A stretch of 64,000 bases of DNA from Pseudanabaena mucicola str. Chao 1806 (lineage in GTDB: Bacteria; Cyanobacteriota; Cyanobacteriia; Pseudanabaenales; Pseudanabaenaceae). The notes beneath the pieces are model-generated. The model was not told the DNA's origin and made no database searches. It saw only the letters and a list, made by a program, of their open reading frames with translations. The stretch's first letter is position 1; every line of letters starts with the position of its first letter. The translations under genes were made by a program, and so were the position numbers. Shown in pieces: positions 24,753 to 33,005 of the stretch. The stretch spans positions 1,457,001 through 1,521,000 of the forward strand of contig NZ_CP097329.1 of assembly GCF_030323025.1 (NCBI RefSeq), written 5' to 3'.

Positions 24753-26594
24753 ATGTCTACATTTGACTCAACAAAAACAAGACTCGCTACATTACTGGGA
24801 GATATCGTAACGGGCAAAATTCAATTGCCTGATTTTCAGAGGGGATGGGTTTGGGATGATGAACATATCAGATCTCTTTTAGTAAGCATTGCTCGTTCCT
24901 TCCCCGTGGGTGCAATTATGCTTTTAGAGTCCGGAGGAGATGCCAAATTTAAAGTTAGACCAGTTGAAGGTGTCGATCCAACAAAAGCAACACCTAACAA
25001 GTTAGAAAAGCTTATTCTTGACGGACAACAGAGACTTACATCCTTAACGCAAGTTCTCATGTTCAAGGAACCAGTCGAGACTCGTGATTCCAAGAAAAAA
25101 TTACTTAAACGTTACTATTACATTGATATTGAGTTAGCACTTTCAGGGAAAGAAAATTACGAAAGTGCAATTATTAGCCTCGATCCAGATCGCATTCTGC
25201 GAGAAAACTTTGGACGAGATATTAAACTAGATCTCAGCACACCTGAACAAGAATACAGGAATTTCTTTTTCCCATGTAACCAGATTCTTAATTCCGACGC
25301 TTGGGAAGAGGGATTAAACAACTATGATCCAAGTAAGTTTGGGCTTTACATGAAATTTCGTGGTCAAGTACTCAACGAATTTCGTTCATATGATCTTCCC
25401 ATCATTGAGCTTAACCGCGCTAATTCTAAAGAGGCTGTTTGTCTTGTTTTTGAGAAAGTTAATACGGGTGGAGAGCCTCTCACCGTTTTTGAGCTTATGA
25501 CAGCTACTTATGCTGCTGATAACATCAACTTGAGAGATGAATGGTTTGGAAATCAGCAAGAAATTGTTGAAGGTATTCAACCACATCTAAGAAAGCAAAG
25601 TTTGCTTCGAGAGATCCAGCCTACCGAGTTTTTGCAAGGTCTAACCCTATTGAATTCTTTTTATAAACGGAAAGAAGATATCAATTCTGGGAAAACTGGA
25701 AAACAAGTGACGGGTGTAACAGCAAAACGTGAAGCTGTTTTGTCTTTACCCCTAAGTGCTTATCAAAAGTGGAAACAACCGCTTATAGATGGTTATTGGA
25801 AAGCAGCTAAATTTTTACGGCAAGAATCATTTTTCTCTACCAACGATTTGCCTTATCGCACTCAACTTGTACCATTAGCCGCAGTAATGGCACTACTAGG
25901 CGATCGCTGGCTCGAACATAAAGTCTACGAAAAAATAGCTCGTTGGTTTTGGTGCGGAATTCTCGGTGAGTTATATGGTGGTGCTGTAGAGACTCGTATG
26001 GCACTGGACATTCAAGAACTTATGGACTGGATTGAAGGCATCGAGAAAGAACCTTCAACTATTCGAGATGCCAACTTTCAACCTATGCGTTTAGAGACTT
26101 TACGTTCTCGTAATAGTGCTGCTTATAAAGGAATTAATGTTTTACTTCAACGCGAAGGAGCTAAAGACTTTTTCTGGAAAATTGCTATCAAAGATCTAGA
26201 CGAAAATGATTGGGAAGAGCGCAAGCTTGATATTCATCACATATTTCCAAAAAGCTGGTGCGATAGACAAGGTATTCCTGCATCTCGCTATAACTCAATA
26301 ATTAACAAAACTCCAATATCTTTTAAAGCCAACCGCACCATCGGGGGTAAAGCACCAAGCGATTATCTATCTCACATTCAGAATCACCCAAGTGTTCAAC
26401 TTAATGAAGAAGATATGAACGCTATCCTCATGACACATTACATAGATCCGATCACCTTACGTCAAGATGATTTTGAGGGTTTCATGTTATCTCGCCAACG
26501 TATGATACTCAATAAAATTGAATCAGCCATAGGTAAACCAGTTTTAATTTCAGATGATTTAGGTTCGAGCAAATTTGAAGATGATGAAGAGTAA
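24753..26594 (+). CDS. DUF262/HNH protein, GmrSD-like type IV restriction system
   Basis: A 613-residue single-chain protein. The N-terminal DUF262 (ParB/Srx-like nucleotidase) domain shows LPDFQRGWVWDDEHIRSLL and the hallmark LILDGQQRLTSL near residue 90. The C-terminal DUF1524-type HNH nuclease domain shows LDIHHIFPKSW near residue 493, followed by NKTPISFKANRTIG. GmrSD proteins use NTP hydrolysis to cleave modified, e.g. glucosylated, phage DNA; others of this fold give broader phage resistance. Here both halves are fused and apparently intact. It is surrounded by IS remnants and a toxin-antitoxin pair, consistent with a defence island. Confidence 0.85.
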   Translation: MSTFDSTKTRLATLLGDIVTGKIQLPDFQRGWVWDDEHIRSLLVSIARSFPVGAIMLLESGGDAKFKVRPVEGVDPTKATPNKLEKLILDGQQRLTSLTQVLMFKEPVETRDSKKKLLKRYYYIDIELALSGKENYESAIISLDPDRILRENFGRDIKLDLSTPEQEYRNFFFPCNQILNSDAWEEGLNNYDPSKFGLYMKFRGQVLNEFRSYDLPIIELNRANSKEAVCLVFEKVNTGGEPLTVFELMTATYAADNINLRDEWFGNQQEIVEGIQPHLRKQSLLREIQPTEFLQGLTLLNSFYKRKEDINSGKTGKQVTGVTAKREAVLSLPLSAYQKWKQPLIDGYWKAAKFLRQESFFSTNDLPYRTQLVPLAAVMALLGDRWLEHKVYEKIARWFWCGILGELYGGAVETRMALDIQELMDWIEGIEKEPSTIRDANFQPMRLETLRSRNSAAYKGINVLLQREGAKDFFWKIAIKDLDENDWEERKLDIHHIFPKSWCDRQGIPASRYNSIINKTPISFKANRTIGGKAPSDYLSHIQNHPSVQLNEEDMNAILMTHYIDPITLRQDDFEGFMLSRQRMILNKIESAIGKPVLISDDLGSSKFEDDEE

Positions 26595-26680
26595 TTCTTA
26601 TAGATTATGAGATCGCCTTGCTGTAATTTTTGGTGAATAGGCGATAATGAAAGCAATTAGTTTGATTAGCTATAACCTTC

Positions 26681-26959
26681 ATGCAGTTTGAGTGGGATGA
26701 AACAAAAAATCTGGAAAACATTCGTAAACATGAGATTGACTTTGCAGATGTTCCCTCAATGTTTGATGGTGAAATGCTGATTGAGCTAGATGACCGCTTT
26801 GATTATGGTGAAGATCGCTGGTTTGGGATCGGTTTTCTCGGTCTTGGAATAGCGGTAGTAGTCTGGACAGAACGTAAAAACAACATCATCCGAATCATTT
26901 CTGCAAGAAGAGCCAACCGTCATGAACAGAGAAGATTTGAACAGTACCTCTCGTACTAA
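26681..26959 (+). CDS. brnT: BrnT-family toxin
   Basis: A 92-residue RelE-fold ribonuclease toxin. FEWDETKNLENIRKHEIDF is the family opening; GEDRWFGIGFLGLGIAVVVWTE and the C-terminal IRIISARRANRHEQRRFEQY carry the conserved Arg and His residues used in RNA cleavage. It overlaps the antitoxin gene by 38 bases, the usual toxin-first order of brnTA. Confidence 0.9.
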   Translation: MQFEWDETKNLENIRKHEIDFADVPSMFDGEMLIELDDRFDYGEDRWFGIGFLGLGIAVVVWTERKNNIIRIISARRANRHEQRRFEQYLSY

Positions 26960-27200
26960 CTGGGCAGCATTGAAGGCAATGTCAGATGAGGATATTGACT
27001 ATTCAGATATTCCGCCTCTAACAGATGAATTTTTTGAACGTGCAACTTTACGAATTCCCGTGGAGCAAGCTCAAAACTTAGTTCAACTAGATCCCGATGT
27101 AAAACAATGGTTTCAGAATCAAGGAGATCAATATAAAACTCTGATTAATAGTGTGTTACGCCAATATATAGAAAACAATAAACCTCAACAGTCTACATAA
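26922..27200 (+). CDS. brnA: BrnA-family antitoxin
   Basis: A 92-residue antitoxin. The N-terminal part (NWAALKAMSDEDIDYSDIPP, LTDEFFERATLRIP) binds the toxin, and the C-terminal ribbon-helix-helix (VKQWFQNQGDQYKTLINSVL) binds DNA, so it probably represses its own operon. It starts inside brnT and is translationally coupled to it. Confidence 0.9.
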   Translation: MNREDLNSTSRTNWAALKAMSDEDIDYSDIPPLTDEFFERATLRIPVEQAQNLVQLDPDVKQWFQNQGDQYKTLINSVLRQYIENNKPQQST

Positions 27201-27318
27201 AGTTGTTCTGAATACTTTAATGGATAGGCGATCGCTGTTTTGTAATGTCAATGATAGGGCGATCGCATTTGATCAAGTAAGCTAGAAACACAAGATCTTA
27301 GACTACAGAGCGACTGAC

Positions 27319-27531
27319 ATGACATTAGCCGAAGTAATTCCAGCAGCACGGCGACTCAGTGCGATCGAAAAGCTCAAACTAATTCGGGTTCTTGTAGAAG
27401 ACTTAGATATTACTGAAGATATTGCGCCAATCGAACCATTTAAAACCTATGACCTGCCGACTCCTCACGATATGTTTGGTGCTGGTGCAATTTTAATGGG
27501 AACAGTCAGACACAACTCATCAATCGATTAA
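27319..27531 (+). CDS. Small antitoxin-like hypothetical protein, possibly truncated
   Basis: A 70-residue protein. TLAEVIPAARRLSAIEKLKL followed by IRVLVEDLD resembles short cyanobacterial proteins found beside toxin or protease-like genes. Then comes a Pro-rich YDLPTPHDMFGAGAILM. The last residues (TVRHNSSID) look foreign: the frame meets the start of a second gene fragment near 27515, so the natural C-terminus may be lost. Function is not established. Confidence 0.5.
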   Translation: MTLAEVIPAARRLSAIEKLKLIRVLVEDLDITEDIAPIEPFKTYDLPTPHDMFGAGAILMGTVRHNSSID

Positions 27532-27762
27532 CAGGTCATCTTGGTAATCAGCAAGCAATGCCATTGTCCTTAATAGCTCAAATTGGAGAATTTGAACCAG
27601 TCAAATTAGTGTTTGCTTGGACAAATAGCCCAAATGCTCCATTAATTCTTGGTCAAACCAATTTTTTTTTGAATTTGACTTTTGCTTCTACCGTTCCGAG
27701 TCAGAGTTTGAAATTAACCCAAAAATCGTAAATCTGGCGATCTTTGGTTATGGGATTGGATA
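27512..27762 (+). pseudogene. Frameshifted fragment of a retropepsin-like aspartic protease
   Basis: In one frame the sequence reads INRLTGHLGNQQAMPLSLIA on to ANSPNAPLILGQTNF-like residues (TNSPNAPLILGQTNFF). After a slip in the run of nine T at 27662-27670, another frame continues EFDFCFYRSESEFEINPKI. This pattern (LGQxxFF-EFD-x-CFYRS) matches the C-terminal half of small aspartyl-protease-like proteins in cyanobacteria. The N-terminal DTGA half is missing. The rest of 27763-28474 holds half repeats and IS scraps, no gene. Confidence 0.5.
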
Positions 27763-27843
27763 GGCGATCAAGTTTTGGTTGATTTTTTGGAGGGGCGATC
27801 GTTGAGATTAATTTTCTGAAGCTATTATTACCTTAGAAAATTT

Positions 27844-27872
27844 GGTAGTCATGCAATGTAATTGTATTGCAT
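27844..27872. repeat. Half copy of the GGTAGT element
   Basis: GGTAGTCATGCAATGTAATT matches one terminus and the start of the stem of the 81-bp family; the rest is absent. Confidence 0.6.
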
Positions 27873-27974
27873 CTGAATTATTAGTGAGTATTTTAGACTG
27901 GAAAGAAAAAGACTCAGAAAAGGCTATCAAGTTTATTCAAACAAGACTAGATGACTTTGAAGCGACGATATCGG

Positions 27975-28135
27975 GAGCATCTTAGAATAGCCACTGAGTA
28001 GAAATTACTTATGAGAATAGAAACCATTGAGATAGGCAAAACGTTGTTCCAAGACTTGAGAGACATTGCGCTGATTCCAACGAGCGCCAGAAATCTTGAC
28101 ACAACGACCAATCTGATTAATTGTCGATTCATCCA
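27975..28135 (-). pseudogene. ISKra4-like transposase 3' remnant (minus strand)
   Basis: The minus strand encodes STINQIGRCVKISGARWNQR and then VSQVLEQRFAYLNG, parallel to the tail of the 19705-19995 remnant, with the same post-gene sequence (CTCAGTGGCTATTCTAAGATGCTCCC). Confidence 0.7.
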
Positions 28136-28280
28136 ATAAACTAATTTGAAAGCAGCATCATCTTTTCAACAAGATCACTGACCACACAGGGGAAAATCTG
28201 CTGAGACTTAATCACCTTACGGAAACTACTATTTATTGACTCAATCGCATTAGTGATATAAACCGAACTGTGAATCTCTG
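28136..28280 (-). pseudogene. IS256-family transposase fragment
   Basis: The minus strand matches the C-terminal region of the intact IS256 transposase at 29339: [20 protein letters not shown]-type coding with several changes and a frame break. It abuts the ISKra4 tail directly, so it is a mosaic of dead elements. Confidence 0.65.
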
Positions 28281-28287
28281 ATTTATC

Positions 28288-28336
28288 TTCTTTTCTTGTA
28301 AGTATATTTATTCAGTGTCTATTTGAGATGCTCGCA
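28288..28336 (+). mobile_element. ISKra4-like 3' terminus scrap
   Basis: TATTCAGTGTCTATTTGAGATGCTCGC (quoted in part: CAGTGTCTATTTGAGATGCT) repeats the end of the two other ISKra4-like remnants, with no coding sequence left. Confidence 0.5.
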
Positions 28337-28440
28337 TCTATTAATGCTTTGATTAGTCAAAAAATATTTTTGAAAGTGTTGCTAAGCAGAGCTTTCAAAA
28401 ATATTTCTAGGTTTTAAACAAACGCAAAGCGCTGTATCTT
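28337..28440. repeat. Long-hairpin repeat, second family, copy 3
   Basis: AAATATTTTTGAAAG near 28362 pairs with CTTTCAAAAATATTT near 28393; the centre (TGTTGCTAAGCAGAG) is partly unpaired. The flanks TTAATGCTTTGATTAGT and ACGCAAAGCGCTGTAT match copy 2 at 22202-22305. Confidence 0.7.
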
Positions 28441-28474
28441 AGTTATACATTGCTATTTAGAATTCAGATTGAAT

Positions 28475-28693
28475 ATGGCTTATACGATCGCATCAAATAT
28501 ATGTGAAGGTGTAGCAGATTGCGTACCAGTCTGTCCCGTAGCTTGTATCGAACAGGGACAGGGCGCAAATAATAAAGGCACAATTTGGTTTAAGATTGAT
28601 GCCTCAATCTGTATCGACTGTGGGGTTTGCCTAGAGGTATGTCCCATCCAAGGAGCAATCTTGCCCGAAGAGAGACCCGAATTAGTGATCTAG
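28475..28693 (+). CDS. Small 2[4Fe-4S] ferredoxin
   Basis: A 72-residue protein with two cluster motifs: Cys10, Cys16, Cys20 and Cys24 in ICEGVADCVPVCPVACI, and Cys46, Cys49, Cys52 and Cys56 in CIDCGVCLEVCP. The wider first spacing (CX5CX3CX3C) is of the alternative type seen in Fdx relatives with a 7Fe or 2[4Fe-4S] core. It likely carries electrons for an unidentified partner. The ATG at 28475 is preferred over a TTG two codons earlier. It is the only ordinary-looking gene between IS scraps and has no operon partner. Confidence 0.85.
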   Translation: MAYTIASNICEGVADCVPVCPVACIEQGQGANNKGTIWFKIDASICIDCGVCLEVCPIQGAILPEERPELVI

Positions 28694-28788
28694 GCAAAAT
28701 GATGTGGAAGCATCTCAATTAGGCGCTGAGTATAAATACTTAAGAGAAACGAGAGGTAAAATAGAAAAAAGATAACCAGTCCAAGCAA

Positions 28789-29304
28789 ATGACACCAGAA
28801 GAAAAAGAAAGACTTGAAGCCTGCACCAGAGAGATAGCAGAAATCTTGTATCGGAATGCAGAAGCAAAAGATGCCGAGCAATTGAAAACACTAGAAGGCA
28901 TAGAAATAGCGGTGCGGGATCAAATGCTAGAAAATGTCAGTGCCAACGTGGGAATTTTTTTGTCGAAAAAAGCAGTGGGACAAAAGCAGGGAAAGAAAGA
29001 AAATTATAAAGCTGCATTGGTGAACTCAAATTGGGTACAAAAACAACCATTGGCAGAAATATTCTCTTGTTTAGGTGATGGGCATGACGGGATCTGGAAC
29101 TTATTTGCTGCCATAGCAACATCAGAGCAAAGGTTTGAAATATTGGACTGGTATCATTTGAAGGAACATCTTTACGCTGTTGGTGGTTCTTTACGTCGTC
29201 TAGACAAGGCTAAAGATTTGCTATGGCAAGGTGATGTTGAGCAGGCTATTAACCTATTTGCAGGGTGTACATCCAAACGATTTATCAAATTTCTGGCTTA
29301 TTTA
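28789..29304 (+). pseudogene. ISKra4-like transposase, internally deleted and interrupted by IS256
   Basis: The frame encodes the helical N-terminus (TPEEKERLEACTREIAEIL) and then a catalytic-domain stretch (LVNSNWVQKQPLAEIFSCLG, LGDGHDGIWNLFA, ILDWYHLKEHLYAVGGSLRR). It stops at KRFIKFLAYLET, where IS256 sequence begins. The segment between about residues 60 and 85 is shorter than in full-length relatives, so an internal deletion came first. The missing C-terminus is of the type seen at 19705-19995. Confidence 0.72.
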
Positions 29305-30632
29305 GAGACTGTCAAGTAAAATGTGTAAAGTCTAGAAGCTAGAGATGGAGCCGATCCTCGAAGAGGATCGCAAAGCGATTGAGAGCAGGTTTCCAATCGC
29401 GAATGGGCATAGTCCATTTCTTAGAAATATTCCGCATAGCCAAGTAAACTAGCTTGAAAGCAGCCTCATCGGTCGGAAAAATCTGTTGAGATTTAATCAC
29501 CTTCCGCAAACTGCTATTCATCGACTCAATCGCATTAGTCGTATAAATTGCTTTGCGAATCTCAAGAGGAAACGCAAAGAAGGGGATAATGTTCGCCCAA
29601 TGACTGCGCCAAGATTTGGAGATCGAGGGATATAGTTTGTCCCATTTTTCAGCAAAGAGTTCAAGGTTAAACTCCGCCTCCGATTCCGTCGTCGCCGCAT
29701 AAATCGCCTTGAGGTCGGCACAAACCTGCTTACGCTGTTGCCAAGGTACAAAAGCAACCGAGTTTCTGACCATGTGGACAATGCACAACTGCACCTGCGT
29801 TTTAGGAAATACCGTTTCGATAGCATTGGGAAAACCAGTCAAACCGTCAACGCAAGCAATCAAAATATCTTTGACCCCACGGTTACGAATTTCGGTGAGT
29901 ACCGATAACCAGAATTTTGCACCCTCATTCGGTGAAATCCACATACCCAATAATTCCTTGTATCCGTCCATATTCACCGCCAAGGCAAAGTACAGGGACT
30001 TGTTAATCACCCTGCCATTGTCTCGCACTTTGATGACTAGACAGTCCAGAAATACAATTGGATAAACCGCATCAAGGGGACGGTTTTGCCATTGTTTCAC
30101 CTCATCAATTACGGCATCGGTAACATTGGAAATGAGGGCTGGTGATACCTCGACACCATACATTTCTTGCAACTGGGACTGGATATCCCTGACACTCATC
30201 CCTCTGGCATATAGGGCAATGATCTTCTCGTCTAGTCCTGACAAGCGGCTTTGTCCTTTCTTCACCAGATGGGGTTCAAACTCTCCGTTGCGATCGCGTG
30301 GTACTGCAATTTCGGCTATGCCAAAGTCGCCTTGGACTTTTTTCTGGCTATAGCCGTTACGACTGTTGCTTTGTCCTTCTGGTCTGGATTCGTGCTTCTT
30401 GTACCCTAGATGCATTGATAATTCTGCTTCTAATGCTCGTTCCACTAATGCGGTGGTTAGTTGTTTCAGAATTCCTCCTTCTCCGAATAGGTCGGGTGGT
30501 GTTTTACATTCTTGCAGCAATTCGTCTAGCAATTCTTTGCGGATATTCATCGGTTTTATTGTTGGTAATTGTGTGTCTTGATCATCTCTCTATATATATC
30601 CCAGACTTTACACACTTTAATTTACACTCTCC
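29305..30632. mobile_element. IS256-family insertion sequence, apparently complete (about 1.33 kb)
   Basis: Imperfect terminal inverted repeats of about 28 bases bound the element: GAGACTGTCAAGTAAAATGT at the left and the complement of GAGAGTGTAAATTAAAGTGT at the right, both continuing GTAAAGTCT. It carries a full transposase gene on the minus strand. The flanks (CTTATTTA left, CAGTTTTA right) do not form a clear 8-bp duplication. Recombination with another copy may have replaced one flank: left is ISKra4-like, right leads to IS1634. Confidence 0.8.
29339..30550 (-). CDS. IS256-family transposase
   Basis: A 403-residue intact DDE(mutator-type) transposase. The N-terminus ([20 protein letters not shown]), [20 protein letters not shown]-like region and NSRNGYSQK are typical. 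The core shows [15 protein letters not shown] (first Asp), [20 protein letters not shown] (second Asp), [11 protein letters not shown] and [16 protein letters not shown], with the catalytic Glu. It has no frame damage and is potentially active. Confidence 0.93.
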   Translation of the reverse strand: MNIRKELLDELLQECKTPPDLFGEGGILKQLTTALVERALEAELSMHLGYKKHESRPEGQSNSRNGYSQKKVQGDFGIAEIAVPRDRNGEFEPHLVKKGQSRLSGLDEKIIALYARGMSVRDIQSQLQEMYGVEVSPALISNVTDAVIDEVKQWQNRPLDAVYPIVFLDCLVIKVRDNGRVINKSLYFALAVNMDGYKELLGMWISPNEGAKFWLSVLTEIRNRGVKDILIACVDGLTGFPNAIETVFPKTQVQLCIVHMVRNSVAFVPWQQRKQVCADLKAIYAATTESEAEFNLELFAEKWDKLYPSISKSWRSHWANIIPFFAFPLEIRKAIYTTNAIESMNSSLRKVIKSQQIFPTDEAAFKLVYLAMRNISKKWTMPIRDWKPALNRFAILFEDRLHL

Positions 30633-30689
30633 AGTTTTATAGACTAGGACATTGTGGAGCAACTTGGCTTCACCAAGACGAAGATGTAA

Positions 30690-31020
30690 TTGGTTGACAG
30701 TTTGCCGGGCATGATTATGGTGCTGTGTTTGCTCGTTTATAATTTAGCCCAACGTCAACTCAGACTTGATTTAGCTATCGCTCAAGATACTATTCCCAAT
30801 CAATTGGGTAAACCCACTAATTCCCCGACTTTGCGTTGGGTTTTTCAATGTTTTATGGCGGTTCATTTAGTCTATTTTCAGGGACTTACTCAGGTTGTTA
30901 ATTTGTCTCCTCTTCGCCTTCACATTTTGAATTTCTTTTCTCCTGCCTGCCAACGCTACTATCTCCTCCCTCTGCCTGTTTCGTAATTGTTTTTCCCCTT
31001 CCATTACGAGCGGAATGTGG
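30690..31020 (+). pseudogene. IS1634-family transposase C-terminal fragment
   Basis: The frame encodes GMIMVLCLLVYNLAQRQLRL, then VPNQ-like IPNQLGKPTNSPTLRWVFQC and LRLHILNFFSPACQRYYLL, the last ~95 residues of the ~550-residue transposase. The 3' terminus CCATTACGAGCGGAATGTGG is shared with the remnant ending near 20512. The element is followed directly by a half copy of the TAAGTAGCT repeat (31025-31043). Confidence 0.75.
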
Positions 31021-31024
31021 CTTT

Positions 31025-31043
31025 TAAGTAGCTCAACTTAATT
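31025..31043. repeat. Half copy of the TAAGTAGCT repeat
   Basis: TAAGTAGCTCAACTTAATT matches the left end of the full copies exactly and then stops. It lies exactly at the border between IS debris and resident genes. Confidence 0.7.
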
Positions 31044-31054
31044 TTTGGCAATCA

Positions 31055-31459
31055 TTAGGGAATAAAGGGAATGAATTGACGCAGAAATTTGCGAAGTCTT
31101 AATAAATCTATTACTTCTCGGACTTTAGGTGAAACTAGATCTTCGGGGGGAATACTATCAAGAGATCCCAACTTTTCCATGAGTTCGGTATACTCGGCGG
31201 CAGATAGTTGTTTTCCATCGATTGGCGATCGCGCATCGGTATAGATTTCTACGCGTAAAACTTCTTCGGGATGATCTTCTTGTTGAGAAGGTAATTTATT
31301 TTCGGCAAATACTTGAAGGGCAAAAGGGAGAGTGGCGATTTGAAAACTGATCAATGTTGCGATCGCTAAGTTATTCTTACTAATAGACAAGGGAAAGATA
31401 GGCAACAGTTGATTTCGTAAAATGTGAATATCTTTAACGTCCCAGTCGATTTGGTACAT
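31055..31459 (-). CDS. Conserved cyanobacterial hypothetical protein
   Basis: A 134-residue protein starting YQIDWDVKDIHILRNQLLPI (ATG at 31459, overlapping the end of the pentapeptide gene by 26 bases). It has a hydrophobic segment (LAIATLISFQIATLPFALQVF), then LRVEIYTDARSPIDGKQLSA and a C-terminal KVREVIDLLRLRKFLRQFIP. Proteins with this EIYTDARSPIDG core recur in cyanobacteria without known function. The overlap implies translational coupling with the upstream gene. A longer frame to 31564 runs through the neighbour's coding sequence and is not used. Confidence 0.7.
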   Translation of the reverse strand: MYQIDWDVKDIHILRNQLLPIFPLSISKNNLAIATLISFQIATLPFALQVFAENKLPSQQEDHPEEVLRVEIYTDARSPIDGKQLSAAEYTELMEKLGSLDSIPPEDLVSPKVREVIDLLRLRKFLRQFIPFIP

Positions 31460-32534
31460 CTTCACATCCTCCAGGGATAGTTTTACGAGATTTTTTGCCA
31501 CACCAAGCACATAGATACTGGCGAGTTTCTTCGGAAAGATCAATCGCCTTGCTAAAGTCGGCATCTTCTACGACCGCGCCTGTATATTCTCCTGTCTCGA
31601 AATTTGGTGCATGGAGGCGATCACGGGGTGTTGCCGTTTCTAGTTTGCCATAAAACATCTTAACCCGACTGAGATCTGTACCGCGCAGATTTGCCTTCAC
31701 CAAAATAGCTCCGCCAAAGTTCGCACCTGTGAGATCACAATTATTGAAGTTTGTTTTGATTAAGTTCGCACCACTTAAATCAGCATTGCGTACATCGGTA
31801 TTACAAATATCACGACCTGCTAACATCATCCCTAAATTGACTACGCGCACCCCATTAGCTAGATCAACTACATAGCCACCAGTTCCATCTAGAATCGGAC
31901 GACCTAGCAATCCATCCCGTTTGAGGGGGGTGAGTAAGTTGGCACTAGATAGAAATCGGACAATTTTGGCGCGTCCATCAGCATCACAACCCCCGAGTAA
32001 TGCGGCTGTTCTTGCTTGAGCGATCGCTCTTTCTAACGGCCAGTCCTCCAATTGTCCTTGCGGGTCGAGAACTAGATCAGAAATACCTTGAAAATATGCA
32101 TCAATGGTTTGCTGTTGGGTAATGACATTTTGCTGACCTGTGAGTTCTTCGGAGATTTGATTTTGTCGCCATGCCACCCACACTGCCAAAATCGCAATTA
32201 AAATTTGTCCAACAGCTCCTAAAGCTTCCCATTTGAGGCTGTCAAACCATCGACTAAATGCGGCATCAAATTGGGTGACATGGGCAGCAATTAGCATAGC
32301 ACTACTACCGATGAGACTAGATATAGTTAGATCCCAATGTTTTCCCAAGGGCGAATTTGCGATCGTGGTTAGTAATGGCGGTAAGAGAATTGGCAAAATG
32401 ATCACAGAAATGATGCCAAGACTGATATACACCAGTTCATCCTGCTCGAAATACATGGCGGTGATCGCTGCAAATGTTGCAATCGTAGCCATGATTAAGA
32501 AAAACGCTTTTAGTCGAGAATTCGTTAGAGCCAA
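31434..32534 (-). CDS. Membrane protein with pentapeptide repeats
   Basis: A 366-residue protein. Two to three membrane segments lie in the first 130 residues (AFFLIMATIATFAAITAMYF, LVYISLGIISVIILPILLPP and GQILIAILAVWVAW). A soluble region follows, then A(D/N)Lxx pentapeptide repeats around residues 240-300 (RNADLSGANLIKTNFNNCDL, TGANFGGAILVKANLRGTDL). The C-terminal 60 residues contain a CAWCGKKSRK cysteine pair, perhaps a small metal site. The function is unknown. It is the first gene of a two-gene unit. Confidence 0.8.
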   Translation of the reverse strand: MALTNSRLKAFFLIMATIATFAAITAMYFEQDELVYISLGIISVIILPILLPPLLTTIANSPLGKHWDLTISSLIGSSAMLIAAHVTQFDAAFSRWFDSLKWEALGAVGQILIAILAVWVAWRQNQISEELTGQQNVITQQQTIDAYFQGISDLVLDPQGQLEDWPLERAIAQARTAALLGGCDADGRAKIVRFLSSANLLTPLKRDGLLGRPILDGTGGYVVDLANGVRVVNLGMMLAGRDICNTDVRNADLSGANLIKTNFNNCDLTGANFGGAILVKANLRGTDLSRVKMFYGKLETATPRDRLHAPNFETGEYTGAVVEDADFSKAIDLSEETRQYLCAWCGKKSRKTIPGGCEDVPNRLGR

Positions 32535-32614
32535 GCTAGTTAACTAGTTAATCTGCTAAATTTGATGAGAATTTTGATACAAGTGGCGATCGCTCTCACA
32601 AGTTTACAATTAGG

Positions 32615-32690
32615 GCTTACGCAAATCAACCAAGAACTCAAGTTCTTGGCTCAGAGCGAAAGTCCGCTAAAGTGGACTAAACAACTTCTA
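32615..32690. repeat. Short hairpins near a CTTACGCA motif
   Basis: GGGCTTACGCA is followed by CCAAGAACTCAAGTTCTTGG (9-bp arms) and AGTCC/GGACT. The start resembles the element at 15743. Apart from these and the nested repeats at 32724-32961, the gap 32535-33005 holds no gene. Confidence 0.45.
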
Positions 32691-32723
32691 TGTTCAACTC
32701 GTTACAAAGGGTTTTAAGATTTC

Positions 32724-32961
32724 GGTGATGCTGCAAAGTAATTTTTTTAGTAATTGTCTGATGTTACGTGGAAGTTTCTAAGACCCTCACCCCTAGCCCC
32801 TCTCCCATTAAGGGAGAGGGGAACAAGAAATTAGTCTAGCTCCCCCTCTCCCAACAAGGGAGAGGGGGCAGGGGGGTGAGGGTGATATTTGTTCCACGTA
32901 ACATCAGTAATTGTGTTGCGGGCGCTTCGCGCCCGCAACACAATTACATTGCATGACTACC
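32724..32961. mobile_element. 81-bp GGTAGT element, copy 1, interrupted by a 150-bp element
   Basis: The element starts GGTGATGCTGCAAAGTAAT and ends ATTACATTGCATGACTACC. It is flanked by the 8-bp direct repeat AAGATTTC (32716-32723 and 32962-32969). Removing the 150-bp insert and its 7-bp duplication leaves exactly 81 bp, the length of the intact copy at 48244. The inner stem is GTGTTGCGGGC-GCTTCGC-GCCCGCAACAC. There is no coding capacity, so it is a non-autonomous miniature element. Confidence 0.85.
32758..32907. mobile_element. 150-bp miniature element nested in the GGTAGT element
   Basis: Perfect 16-bp terminal inverted repeats CTGATGTTACGTGGAA and TTCCACGTAACATCAG are flanked by TAATTGT on both sides (32751-32757 and 32908-32914), a 7-bp target duplication. 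The interior has CACCCCTAGCCCCTCTCCC and its partial complement, a repeat core common in cyanobacteria. There is no reading frame for a transposase. Confidence 0.88.
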
Positions 32962-33005
32962 AAGATTTCAGCTTGTACTTTATTGCGGGGCTGTGGTTAG
33001 GACTA

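Noticed and set aside
32785-32880. Possible CRISPR-like or tandem repeat (CACCCCTAGCCCCTCTCCC twice, inverted)
   Set aside because: Only one inverted pair inside a miniature element; no regular repeat-spacer pattern. No CRISPR array was seen in the window.
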